From: Hymenobacter sp. 15J16-1T3B
GTDB taxonomy: Bacteria; Bacteroidota; Bacteroidia; Cytophagales; Hymenobacteraceae
NCBI RefSeq assembly: GCF_020711235.1
Contig: NZ_JAJFAV010000001.1
Location: 728,804 to 792,803, forward strand
Length of the DNA stretch: 64,000 bases
Reading direction: 5' to 3'
This document shows positions 28,009 through 35,175 of this stretch, one piece after another. The notes beneath the pieces were generated by a model. It did no database searches and was not told the origin of the DNA. It worked only from the letters and a program-made list of their open reading frames with translations. The translations under genes and the position numbers were made by a program. Each line of letters begins with the position of its first letter. The stretch's first letter is position 1.

Positions 28009-28365
28009 ATGGGCACGTTCAATACCCTACACGCTCCAGCACAATGTCCCGCCTGTCAGTTCACTTATCCGGGAGAATACCAGTTTAAATTTGGCCTCAC
28101 TTGGTTGTTAGATTACCATTTGGGAGATAAGCTGCAATGGGACGACAGCAAAGCCAACATTGGCAAGCCGCATTTGGCTCGGGTCAAGATCTACGCTGTT
28201 CTCGCCAATGATACTTGTCCTAACTGCGGAGTCAAACGAGATAAATACACCGATGAGTTTGACATTCATGTAGAAAATGACGTGTTGCTTTCCATCACGC
28301 CGATGGAGACGTACGATATTTACATGAATGAGCCAGATGCAGAAGGTGACTATGCAATACTGTAG
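28009..28365 (+). CDS. Zinc-ribbon-like hypothetical protein (two CPxC pairs)
   Basis: A 118-residue cytoplasmic protein. Two Cys pairs, CPAC near residue 13 (APAQCPACQFTYPG) and CPNC near residue 69 (NDTCPNCGVKRDKY), are about 55 residues apart and could bind one zinc ion as a split ribbon. A Trp/Asp-rich segment (LTWLLDYHLGDKLQWDD) lies between. The C-terminus is acidic. Codon use is distinctly less GC-rich than the flanking genes, so horizontal acquisition is likely. It begins about 20 bp after the preceding terminator. No named family was recognised. Confidence 0.68.
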   Translation: MGTFNTLHAPAQCPACQFTYPGEYQFKFGLTWLLDYHLGDKLQWDDSKANIGKPHLARVKIYAVLANDTCPNCGVKRDKYTDEFDIHVENDVLLSITPMETYDIYMNEPDAEGDYAIL

Positions 28366-28374
28366 CAAGTATAA

Positions 28375-28456
28375 CAGCGGCCCCAAGACAGCACCGCCGC
28401 CCGGATACTGGCTATCCGGGCGGCGGTGCTGTCTTGGGGTCTGTGGACAGTAAGCA
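28375..28456. repeat. Palindromic repeat, copy 1 (27-bp perfect stem)
   Basis: 28381-28407 and 28413-28439 form a 27-bp perfect inverted repeat with a 5-nt loop (CTGGC). The flanks CAGCGG and CTGTGGACAGTA(A/G)GCA are shared with copy 2 at 29556-29634. It begins 10 bp after the zinc-ribbon gene, so it may also end that transcript, but it has no T-run. Confidence 0.85.
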
Positions 28457-28459
28457 AAA

Positions 28460-28496
28460 AGAACGTCATGCTTCGACAAGCTCAGCATGACGTTCT
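28460..28496. repeat. AGAACGTCATGCT hairpin repeat
   Basis: A 13-bp perfect inverted repeat around TCGACAAGCTC. The core GCTTCGACAAGCTCAGCATG is a familiar dispersed repeat type in Bacteroidota genomes. Confidence 0.7.
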
Positions 28497-28679
28497 AAAA
28501 AGCAGTAGAGTGCCCTCTTGAGTTACTCTGTCCATACCCTGGTTAAGAATATCAAGTGAATTCCAAGGAGGTACGCAGGGGGCTGTCCGGTCAACACATG
28601 TTTATGTGAGGCGCCGGATGGGGCTGCTGGCACAACCTTGGCACCCGCGGAAAGTCTCTTCTCAACAAACTGCTTTCCC

Positions 28680-29273
28680 ATGCCCTTCAATCCCTACCAA
28701 CTCGCCTCGCTGGCAGCGCTGCTGGCGCTGGCCACTGGCTGCCGGCACAACGACCCGGCGCCCCGCGCCGATTACTCCTTCTCGCGTCATTTTCACACAC
28801 TCGACGGCGTGGTGCCCGCTCAGTCCGAACGCGCAGAGCATCCCAGCAATACCATTCAGGCCGCGGCCGAGCTCACCGAGGCGGGACTGGAGCTCCGCTT
28901 CTACCCGCCCGCCAACCAGGAAGAGCTTACGTTGCACGTGCCCAGCGACAAGCTCAAGCCGGGGCTGGTGGGCGACTACAGCGCGGACGAAGACGGCGCC
29001 CCACGCACGACGTGCAAAACGTACTACGTGTACCGCTTCGATGCGCCCCCCTTTACCCAAGAGCGGCTGTATACCAACCGAGTGCCAGTGTCTTATTCGC
29101 CCTCCGGCACGCTGCACATCACCAAGTACGACGCGCGCCGCAAGCTCCTCAGCGGCACCTACGACCTAAGCTTCGCCTTTATTCCTGACCCCAAGGGCCC
29201 CACGTCGAGCGGGCTGGTCACGTGGCGTCTAGATCTGGAAGGCAAGTTTGACAACATGGTTGTGCGGCCTTAA
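28680..29273 (+). CDS. Lipoprotein, function unknown
   Basis: A 197-residue protein. Signal sequence MPFNPYQLASLAALLALATG with Cys directly after (ATGC), so lipidation at Cys21 is expected. The mature domain is beta-rich (LELRFYPPANQEELTLHVPS, TLHITKYDARRKLLSGTYDL, GLVTWRLDLEGKFDNM). The pattern with a final LSGTYDLSF and GKF resembles the many uncharacterised Bacteroidota envelope beta-sandwich lipoproteins. The start at 28680 is chosen for the signal peptide. It is bracketed by the two copies of the palindromic repeat. Confidence 0.7.
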   Translation: MPFNPYQLASLAALLALATGCRHNDPAPRADYSFSRHFHTLDGVVPAQSERAEHPSNTIQAAAELTEAGLELRFYPPANQEELTLHVPSDKLKPGLVGDYSADEDGAPRTTCKTYYVYRFDAPPFTQERLYTNRVPVSYSPSGTLHITKYDARRKLLSGTYDLSFAFIPDPKGPTSSGLVTWRLDLEGKFDNMVVRP

Positions 29274-29336
29274 AAGGCCAAGCCCGGCACTGGGCAATAA
29301 GGCCGTTGAGGCCGCGTCCGAGCAGCCTAACGCTGA

Positions 29337-29543
29337 GTGGTTTTTTCGCCCCACCCGGCCACCCTCTATGACGAAAGCCCCGCCGGGGCGCGCAGCGGTA
29401 AGGTCAGCCAGAAGGACCAGGGCGAGGCCCAGGTGCGCAAGGCCCTGCGCAGCCTCATTCACCACGTGAAGGCCAACTACCCCGACGCCTACGCGGCCGA
29501 GCTGCGCGGCCTGAGCTTCCAAAAGGAGTCGTTCGGCAGCTAA
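29337..29543 (+). pseudogene. Probable 3' fragment of a hypothetical gene
   Basis: A GTG-initiated 68-codon frame that starts directly after an in-frame TGA. The last 45 residues (SQKDQGEAQVRKALRSLIHH, then VKANYPDAYAAELRGLSFQK) look like a genuine helical protein end, while the first 20 look like unrelated sequence. It has no upstream ATG. It is most simply the surviving tail of a larger gene, ending 12 bp before repeat copy 2. The parent family was not recognised. Confidence 0.4.
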
Positions 29544-29555
29544 GCAGAAGCGCCC

Positions 29556-29634
29556 CAGCGGCCCCAAGACACCGCCGCCCGGCTACTGGCTATCCGGGCG
29601 GCGGTGTTCTTAGGGGCTGTGTGGACAGTAGGCA
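29556..29634. repeat. Palindromic repeat, copy 2
   Basis: GCCCCAAGACACCGCCGCCC at 29561-29580 pairs with 29594-29617, with two single-base insertions in the right arm. Flanks match copy 1 (28375-28456) on both sides in direct orientation. Confidence 0.8.
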
Positions 29635-29942
29635 TGACGGTCTAGAAAGACGTAGACAACCAGCTCCCATGACGCGGCAGCGGCTGCTGCGGGGCAGCTA
29701 CACGGCGCAGCAGGCCCAGGTGCCCACGCCCATAGAGTGGGCACCTGGGCCTGCACGGCGGCGGTGAGCGGTACCTTCATCAATCTACAAGTGCAGGAAT
29801 AAGCCGGCTGCTGCGCGGGGCGTAGCGCGGAGCCCGCTCATGCCGGCAGCCGGGCCGCAGCCCCACGGGACAACTTTGCTTATCCGCAGCAGTAAGCCCT
29901 ACCAAAGCCCCAACCATTCCCGAACCCTAGCCCATTTTCGCT
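29635..29942. other. Gene-debris spacer with an 18-bp perfect palindrome
   Basis: 29710-29727 and 29737-29754 are an 18-bp perfect inverted repeat (GCAGGCCCAGGTGCCCAC, loop GCCCATAGA). A 32-codon frame at 29669-29767 runs across it. No intact gene is seen, and the stretch reads like decayed coding sequence. Confidence 0.5.
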
Positions 29943-30632
29943 ATGACCCCAGCCGAACTCGAGACCACGCCGTGCAAATCCGTGCAGCAACTGCTGGAGC
30001 GCTACGGCGCCATTGCCTACGACAAGCAAAACGACCTGTTCGACGTCATCGGCGAGAACAGCTGGAGCTTCGACATGGCGGCCGGCACGATTTCGTTCGG
30101 GCCGGCGCTGGTGTTTCCGGTGCAGATTCTGGGCACGTTTTCGCATTCCTCCGAGAGCTGGCTGTGGGCCTGGGCCAACACCCAATCGGGCATTCCGGAG
30201 CGGCTGCTGACGCAGGCCCGGCAGCTCAAAACCTACGGAGAGGAGCAGGAAATCGACCTGCTCAAGCACGACGCCGTCGACGCGGAGGAAGACGACCTGC
30301 ACCTGATCGGCTCCATTGCCTCGGGCCTGTTCGACGCCAGCGGCTACTACCTGGCCGATTACGGGCAGGGCATCATGCTCATCACCCTCAAGAGCGAGCT
30401 GATTGACCAGCACCGCAAACACGACGTAGCCCGGCTGCTGCACGCCTTTCCGGAGGCTATTTCGCTCTACGAGCTAGACCACCGGCCGGCCTTCATCAGC
30501 TACGCCGCCCTCAAAGGCTACACCGTGACCGAGCAGGCCGACGCGGTAACAGCTAGCAGCGCCGCCGGTAGCCTCACCGCCACCTTCGACAGCCTCGGCC
30601 GTCTGAGCAACCTGAGCGGCAGCAGCAGCTAA
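29943..30632 (+). CDS. DUF6882-family protein
   Basis: A 229-residue cytoplasmic protein. It matches the DUF6882 pattern: FDMAAGTISFG, then VQILGTFSHSSESWLWAWAN, SGIPERLLTQARQLKTYGEE, and GLFDASGYYLADYGQGIMLI. The WLWAWAN motif near residues 72-78 is the strongest anchor. A low-complexity Ser/Ala/Gly tail ends the protein. Function is unknown; such proteins occur as stand-alone genes near accessory regions. It starts at the first ATG, after the debris-filled spacer. Confidence 0.75.
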   Translation: MTPAELETTPCKSVQQLLERYGAIAYDKQNDLFDVIGENSWSFDMAAGTISFGPALVFPVQILGTFSHSSESWLWAWANTQSGIPERLLTQARQLKTYGEEQEIDLLKHDAVDAEEDDLHLIGSIASGLFDASGYYLADYGQGIMLITLKSELIDQHRKHDVARLLHAFPEAISLYELDHRPAFISYAALKGYTVTEQADAVTASSAAGSLTATFDSLGRLSNLSGSSS

Positions 30633-30835
30633 AGCCACGCGCTAGGGGCTGGAATCCGTACGTCAAACATGGGTTGCGGCCGCGATTCGGAACCTCAGAC
30701 TTGGTCTAGCTGGCATCCGCCCAGTCGAACCGCCGGGCGCCGCATGGCAAGCAGCCCGGTCGCTTCGCTGCGTCTCCGGCGGGCTCCTCGGTCCCGGCGC
30801 TTTCCTCGCTTTGGCTGCGCAGCCTACAAAGAAGA

Positions 30836-30868
30836 GCCGGGCGAAGCGCCAGAAACGCTCCGCCCGGC
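30836..30868 (-). terminator. Terminator of the ScyD/ScyE-like gene
   Basis: GCCGGGCGAAGCG / CGCTCCGCCCGGC, 12 of 13 pairs, with a pyrimidine-rich minus-strand tail, about 35 bp after the stop. Confidence 0.6.
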
Positions 30869-30903
30869 CCTGCACGGCCGTAGCTGGAATGACCTAGCGG
30901 CTC

Positions 30904-31929
30904 TTAGTACTTCAGCTTCTGAATGGTGCCGGCGCCGTTGCTGAGCACGTAGTAAAACTGAGGGTTGAGGCGCTCAATGTCGGTGATGCGGTCCTGGCCC
31001 CCGGCCACGGTAACGCCCGCATCGGTGGCGACCCGGCCGGTGGATGGCTGCCAGCCCACGGTGGTGGGCGGGTTGAACACGAACCGGCCGTACTCGGTCA
31101 CGAGCAGGCCGCCGTTGCCGGCCGGGGCCAGGTTGGTGAGGGCCGTGAAGCCCGTGCGGTAGTCGCTCACGACGCCGCTGGTGCTGATCTGCAGGATTTT
31201 GGCGGCGCCTGCCAGGAAGGGGAAGCCCGTCAGCGTGGTCACCAGGAACTTGCTGCCGTCGTAGATGATGCCGGTGGGTACGGGCTGAATCTGGTTGGGC
31301 GCCGACGGGGGCGTAATGTTGGCAATGCGGGCGAATACGCTCAGCGCCTGTGTGGCCAGGTTGACTTTGATGATGGCGTTGGCCCCGGCATCGGCAATGT
31401 AGAGGTGGCCGTCGGGCCCGAAGGTGAGGTCGTACAGGTTGGAGTCGAGCGGGGTCGAGAGGTTCTGCGACAGCACGAAGGGCTTGATGCTGATGTAGGG
31501 CAGAGTGCTGGCCGCCACCGGGGCGTCGTGGTTTTTGTAGCCGGAGACGTCGGCCAGGTACAGGCGGCCGTTGAGCCCGTCGAGGATGTAGAGCACCCCG
31601 TCGCGGTAGAGCACGTGGTTGAGGGCGCCCAGCTCCCCGTTGGGCAGCACCGCCGAGCCGAAGCCCACAAAGGCCGTCTGCACGTCGCCGTTGGGCGTGA
31701 CCACCGCCACCGAGGCGTCGTTTTGGCCGGTGCCGCTTTGGCTTACCCACACGCGGTTGCGGTTGTCGACGCTCAAGCCGATGGGCTTCACGAGCTGGTC
31801 GGTGAGCAGGGTGGTTTGGGCGTCCTGAGCGGTGGTAGCGCTGGGCGCTATTTGGTCTAGGTCGGTTTGCTTGGCGCAGGCCGTGGCTAGTAGGAGGGAG
31901 GCGGCAAGCAGGGAGCGGGCGTGTAACAT
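30904..31929 (-). CDS. ScyD/ScyE-family beta-propeller lipoprotein
   Basis: A 341-residue exported protein. Signal MLHARSLLAASLLLATAC gives a lipidated Cys at about residue 18. The body has NHL/ScyD-type propeller repeats: KPIGLSVDNRNRVWVSQSGT, ASVAVVTPNGDVQ, NHVLYRDGVLYILDGLNGRL, LYDLTFGPDGHLYIADAGAN, TNLAPAGNGGLLVTEYGRF. ScyD/E are named from cyanobacterial scytonemin clusters, but the family is widespread and its role here is unknown. It is monocistronic with its own terminator. Confidence 0.82.
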   Translation of the reverse strand: MLHARSLLAASLLLATACAKQTDLDQIAPSATTAQDAQTTLLTDQLVKPIGLSVDNRNRVWVSQSGTGQNDASVAVVTPNGDVQTAFVGFGSAVLPNGELGALNHVLYRDGVLYILDGLNGRLYLADVSGYKNHDAPVAASTLPYISIKPFVLSQNLSTPLDSNLYDLTFGPDGHLYIADAGANAIIKVNLATQALSVFARIANITPPSAPNQIQPVPTGIIYDGSKFLVTTLTGFPFLAGAAKILQISTSGVVSDYRTGFTALTNLAPAGNGGLLVTEYGRFVFNPPTTVGWQPSTGRVATDAGVTVAGGQDRITDIERLNPQFYYVLSNGAGTIQKLKY

Positions 31930-32090
31930 AGGTGCGGGGTTGAAGGAAAACAGGAACGTGTGAATTGGCAGCTAAAGCCCCTGATTGGCAGCGACTTTAG
32001 CTCGGAATGTAGATAAAATATTGTGTTTAATGAATATTAAATTTGACTGTTTCCCATTTCAGGACCAAACCCGCCGGTCGGCCCGGGCCA

Positions 32091-32131
32091 AAAACAGACC
32101 GCCCGCTTCTGCGCAGGGCAAAAGCGGGCGG
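32091..32131 (-). terminator. Terminator of the small His/Gly-rich gene
   Basis: CCGCCCGCTT / AAGCGGGCGG, 10-bp stem, followed on the minus strand by GTCTGTTTTT. Confidence 0.75.
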
Positions 32132-32152
32132 GGCTGGAAAGAGCGGGGCGGC

Positions 32153-32437
32153 TTAGTGGCGGCCGTGTCCGTGGCCGCGGCCGTGCCCTCGGCCCGGGTG
32201 GCCGGCGGGCACGTAGTACACCGGCTGGGCCGGCACCAGCATCACGGGCCGCGGCTGGTAGTAATGGCGGTGGTGCTTCTTGTATTTGACCTTGACCGGG
32301 TGCACCTCGCGCACCACAACTACGGGAGGCGGGGGCGGCGTGCCGATGTTGATGGTGACCTGCGCGCGGGCCGGGGTGGCGCTGAAGGCCAGGGCTGCAC
32401 CCACCAGCAGGGGGGCTAGGAGGAGAGAGTGACGCAT
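32153..32437 (-). CDS. Small secreted Pro/His/Gly-rich protein
   Basis: A 94-residue protein: signal peptide MRHSLLLAPLLVGAALAF to ATPARAQ, then a Pro run (GTPPPPP), a basic stretch (HPVKVKYKKHHRHYY) and a Gly/His tail (GRGHGRGHGHGRH). His clustering could bind metal, but this is only a composition argument. The start at 32437 is set by the signal peptide; the frame is open to 32593. It has its own terminator. No family was recognised. Confidence 0.7.
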   Translation of the reverse strand: MRHSLLLAPLLVGAALAFSATPARAQVTINIGTPPPPPVVVVREVHPVKVKYKKHHRHYYQPRPVMLVPAQPVYYVPAGHPGRGHGRGHGHGRH

Positions 32438-32646
32438 ACGGTGGAATTGAAGAGGAGAATGACGGCTCCGGAGCGGGTCAAAGATTAAGCCAAGATACGC
32501 ACTTCGGCCGGGACGGGCGGCGCGGACTTGACGCAAGCATAACCCTGCGGTACCACGGGCGCAACACTGCCGCCGCACCTTTGTCGCGGCCAACGCCTGC
32601 GGGCCGCGGCCGGGTTTTCGGCCGACTGCTAATCCTTCCTGATGCT

Positions 32647-33027
32647 ATGAAACTGCTGCTGCAAACCGCCGCCCTGATGAGCCTGCTCCTGATCGGAACC
32701 GAGCGGGCCGCCACCGCCCAAGAGCCCGCCGGCCAGCCCGTGTCGCTCGACCAAGTGGCCGATTGCGTGTACCTGGTCCGCGTGAGCAACCCCGCCCAAG
32801 TGCCCGGCCGCCTGCAACTGGTGCGTGCCACCGACGGCGCCGTGCTCTACGAGCAGGCCAGCACCGCGGCCGCGTTCGGCCAGAAGCTGAACGTGAGCCA
32901 CCTCGCCGACGGCCGCTACGCCGTGGTGGTGAAGCTGGGCCCGGCCACCCACCGCTTTGCCCTGGATCTGCACACCACCCAAACGCGCAGTGCCCGCCTG
33001 ATCAGCCTGGCCACGCCTGGGCGCTAG
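32647..33027 (+). CDS. Small secreted beta-sandwich-like protein, paralogue A
   Basis: A 126-residue exported protein. Signal peptide (MKLLLQTAALMSLLLIG to ATAQ), then one compact domain: YLVRVSNPAQVPGRLQLV, LYEQASTAAAFGQKLNVSHL, ADGRYAVVVKLG. The pattern YL(V/L)xVSNP ... LY ... FG(x)(K/R)LNVxxLxDGxYA is shared with the genes at 34615-35022 and 36699-37121. It resembles a free-standing T9SS-tail-like Ig fold (compare LPAGTYxVxV), but that is inference. The start at 32647 is chosen for the signal peptide. A CACCTTTG sequence 65 bp upstream is one base off the -7 consensus. Confidence 0.72.
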   Translation: MKLLLQTAALMSLLLIGTERAATAQEPAGQPVSLDQVADCVYLVRVSNPAQVPGRLQLVRATDGAVLYEQASTAAAFGQKLNVSHLADGRYAVVVKLGPATHRFALDLHTTQTRSARLISLATPGR

Positions 33028-33084
33028 GCCCGCCGGCGCGTGCGGGCCACGAGCGGCCCGGCGCTCCGACTGCGGCGCTGAGAA

Positions 33085-33645
33085 TTAGCGGCCCAAGGCG
33101 TTGGTGGCGGCCGTCGGCTGCAGCAGCTGCTGCAAGGCAGGCGTAGCGGCCACGGTCTCGTCGAAGCAGGCGGCGCGGTAGTAGCGGTCGGTTTGGGGGT
33201 TCAGGCGGGTAAACAGGCCTTTGCGGGCCCCGCTGGGCAGGTGCTGTTCGGCGGCGGCTTCCTGGTAGATGACCTCTTTGCCGGTTTTGGCCTGGGTAAA
33301 TACCCGCACGAACACCCGCTGGGCGCTGATCTGGTGCGTCTGCGGGTTGTAGCTCACCAGCACCAGCGGCTCGTTTTGGTGGGCCCGGGCGGCGCGGACG
33401 GCGGCGGGCATGTCCTTTTTCAGGTAGGTCAGCGGCAGGTCCAGTGCGCAGCTGTTCAGCTGCTGCTCGCCCGGAAACAGCTCGGGCCGCGCAGGGGCCG
33501 TCGGTTCGCCGCACAGGCGGACCAACGACGTCCAGAGTATCAATAAAAGCATAACGAAAGCCAGCACAAGGGCGGGCGGAACAGGTGGAGTCGGCCAGCG
33601 GCCGGGTGGACGGTGGAGCGTTTGGGGGGAGCCGCGCCTTCTCAA
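33085..33645 (-). CDS. Membrane-anchored hypothetical protein
   Basis: A 186-residue protein with one N-terminal transmembrane segment (ALVLAFVMLLLILWTSLV, about residues 25-42), then a soluble domain (LNSCALDLPLTYLKKDMPAA, ISAQRVFVRVFTQAKTGKEV, FTRLNPQTDRYYRAACFDET). The two Cys, near residues 66 and 159, could form a disulfide in the periplasm. A start at 33552 is possible but would cut the membrane helix, so the longer form is kept. It is convergent with paralogue A. No family was recognised. Confidence 0.6.
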   Translation of the reverse strand: MRRRGSPQTLHRPPGRWPTPPVPPALVLAFVMLLLILWTSLVRLCGEPTAPARPELFPGEQQLNSCALDLPLTYLKKDMPAAVRAARAHQNEPLVLVSYNPQTHQISAQRVFVRVFTQAKTGKEVIYQEAAAEQHLPSGARKGLFTRLNPQTDRYYRAACFDETVAATPALQQLLQPTAATNALGR

Positions 33646-33842
33646 CCAGCAGGCTGCCGGGTAAGTTATGCCGAGGTGTGGGGCAAGAAACGCGGCTCGC
33701 GCAAGCGGCCCGGTATGCTTACGGGCTGGGGCAGCGCAAGTTCTACCAAGTCACACCTTCGGCGGCTCCGCCCGCCGGGTGCCCGCGGGGCCGCCCTGCT
33801 AGGGAGGCAGCGAGCGGGTGGCCGGGGCGGCGCGGGTCTCAG

Positions 33843-33850
33843 TAAGTTTG
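33843..33850 (+). promoter_or_regulatory. -7 box (TAAGTTTG) directly before the DUF4269 start
   Basis: A perfect TAnnTTTG ending five bases before the ATG at 33856, implying a leaderless or nearly leaderless message if used. Confidence 0.5.
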
Positions 33851-33855
33851 GGCCC

Positions 33856-34434
33856 ATGCGCAACTGGCATACCATCGACTACCTGCAAACCGGCACGCCG
33901 CGGCAGCAAGCGGCCTACGCGGCCCTGCAGCAGCTGGGTATTCTGGGCACGCTGGCCGCCTACGGTCCGGTGCTGGCCGGCACCCTGCCGCTGGCCGTCG
34001 ACGTGGCCGGCAGCGACCTGGACCTGATCTGCCAAGCAAGCGCGGCGCAGCTGCCCGGCTTCGGGGAGCTGCTGCGGAGCCAGTACGGGGCCTTGCCCGG
34101 CTTTGAGCTGCACCACACGCGCTGGCAGGAACAGCCCACGGTGGTCTGCCGCTTTCACGCCGCGGGCTTCGACTGGGAAGTCTTTGCGCAGCCGCTACCG
34201 GCGCGGCAGCAACAGGCCCTGCGGCATCTGCACGTGGAGCACGCGGTGCTGCAGGCCGGCGGGGAAGCCTGGCGCCGGGCGGTGCAGCAGCTCAAGCAGC
34301 AGGGCCTGAAAACCGAGCCGGCTTTTGCCCAGCTGCTTGGCCTCTCCGGCGACCCGTACGCGGCCCTGCTCGCGCTGGAAGCCTGGCCGGCGGAAATGCT
34401 GCGCGCCTACGTGGCCGCGCGGCCGCTGCCCTGA
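33856..34434 (+). CDS. DUF4269 nucleotidyltransferase-like protein
   Basis: A 192-residue cytoplasmic protein with the DUF4269 series: WHTIDYLQTGTPRQQAAYAA, VLAGTLPLAVDVAGSDLDLI, a downstream DWEVFAQ, and QQQALRHLHVEHAVLQAGG. The GSDLDLIC motif provides the paired Asp expected of a minimal nucleotidyltransferase active site. Substrate unknown. Upstream frame-open sequence to 33613 is rejected because MRNWHTIDYL is the family start and a -7 box lies immediately before it. Confidence 0.82.
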   Translation: MRNWHTIDYLQTGTPRQQAAYAALQQLGILGTLAAYGPVLAGTLPLAVDVAGSDLDLICQASAAQLPGFGELLRSQYGALPGFELHHTRWQEQPTVVCRFHAAGFDWEVFAQPLPARQQQALRHLHVEHAVLQAGGEAWRRAVQQLKQQGLKTEPAFAQLLGLSGDPYAALLALEAWPAEMLRAYVAARPLP

Positions 34435-34614
34435 GCGGCCGGCGGCGCGGGGCCGGCGGTACAACTTTCTGAAAAATACCAACCTCGGCGAAAAATCATA
34501 GGCTTTTCAAGCAACGGATGAGGGGAATTGGTGCCTGTACGAATGTTTTCGTTGAGGCCGCCCGCGGCCTTCAGCGGGCTCCAATCTTCCAACCCTTTTT
34601 ACCACCTAACCGCT

Positions 34615-35022
34615 ATGAAAACCTTCATCAAAACGGCGTCCCGCTTCGCGCTGGCCGCCTGCCTGGGCCTCGTAGGCACCAGCCTGCCGGCCCGCGCCCA
34701 AGCCGTCGGGCGGCCCCAGCCCGTGTGCATCGACCAGGTCGGGCCCTTTTCCTACCTGGTGCGCGTGAGCAACCCCAGCCGGCAGCAGGGCGAACTGCAG
34801 CTGCTGAGCATGGCCAACAACAAGCTGCTGTACCAGCAGTACAGCCGCGGAACCGTGTTTGGCAACCGCCTGAACGTGCAGGAGCTGCCCGATGGCCAGT
34901 ACGCTTTCCTGGTGAAGGTGGGCAAGAAAACCTACAACTACACCCTCGATATTCACTCTTCCCGCGAGCGGGTGGCCCGCCTCGGCACGGTGTCGACGAC
35001 GGCGCTGGCCACGGCGGAATAA
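34615..35022 (+). CDS. Small secreted beta-sandwich-like protein, paralogue B
   Basis: A 135-residue exported protein of the same family as the genes at 32647 and 36699. Signal peptide MKTFIKTASRFALAACLG to ARAQ, then CIDQVGPFSYLVRVSNPSRQ, LLYQQYSRGTVFGNRLNVQE, LPDGQYAFLVKVGKKTYNYT. A conserved arrangement of V-S-N-P, L-Y and F-G-x-x-L-N-V is clear. Its downstream neighbour is a TPM-domain envelope protein in the same direction. Function unknown. The start is set by the signal peptide. Confidence 0.72.
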   Translation: MKTFIKTASRFALAACLGLVGTSLPARAQAVGRPQPVCIDQVGPFSYLVRVSNPSRQQGELQLLSMANNKLLYQQYSRGTVFGNRLNVQELPDGQYAFLVKVGKKTYNYTLDIHSSRERVARLGTVSTTALATAE

Positions 35023-35175
35023 TTGCCAGCTGGCGTTTTTTCTGGGTTTACAGTTCGCGCCCCCGCCACTCCGGCGGGGGCGCTTTGCGTGGCTGGGGGC
35101 GGGGCCGGGGCAGCCGCGGGCGGGTGCCGGGCGTACAAGGCAGCAGTAGCATTTCACTCTTTCGACTTCGCACCT

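Noticed and set aside
28375..28456. Plain rho-independent terminator
   Set aside because: The stem is 27 bp perfect without a T-run, and the same unit with matching flanks recurs at 29556-29634, so a repeat is the better description, although it may also stop transcription.
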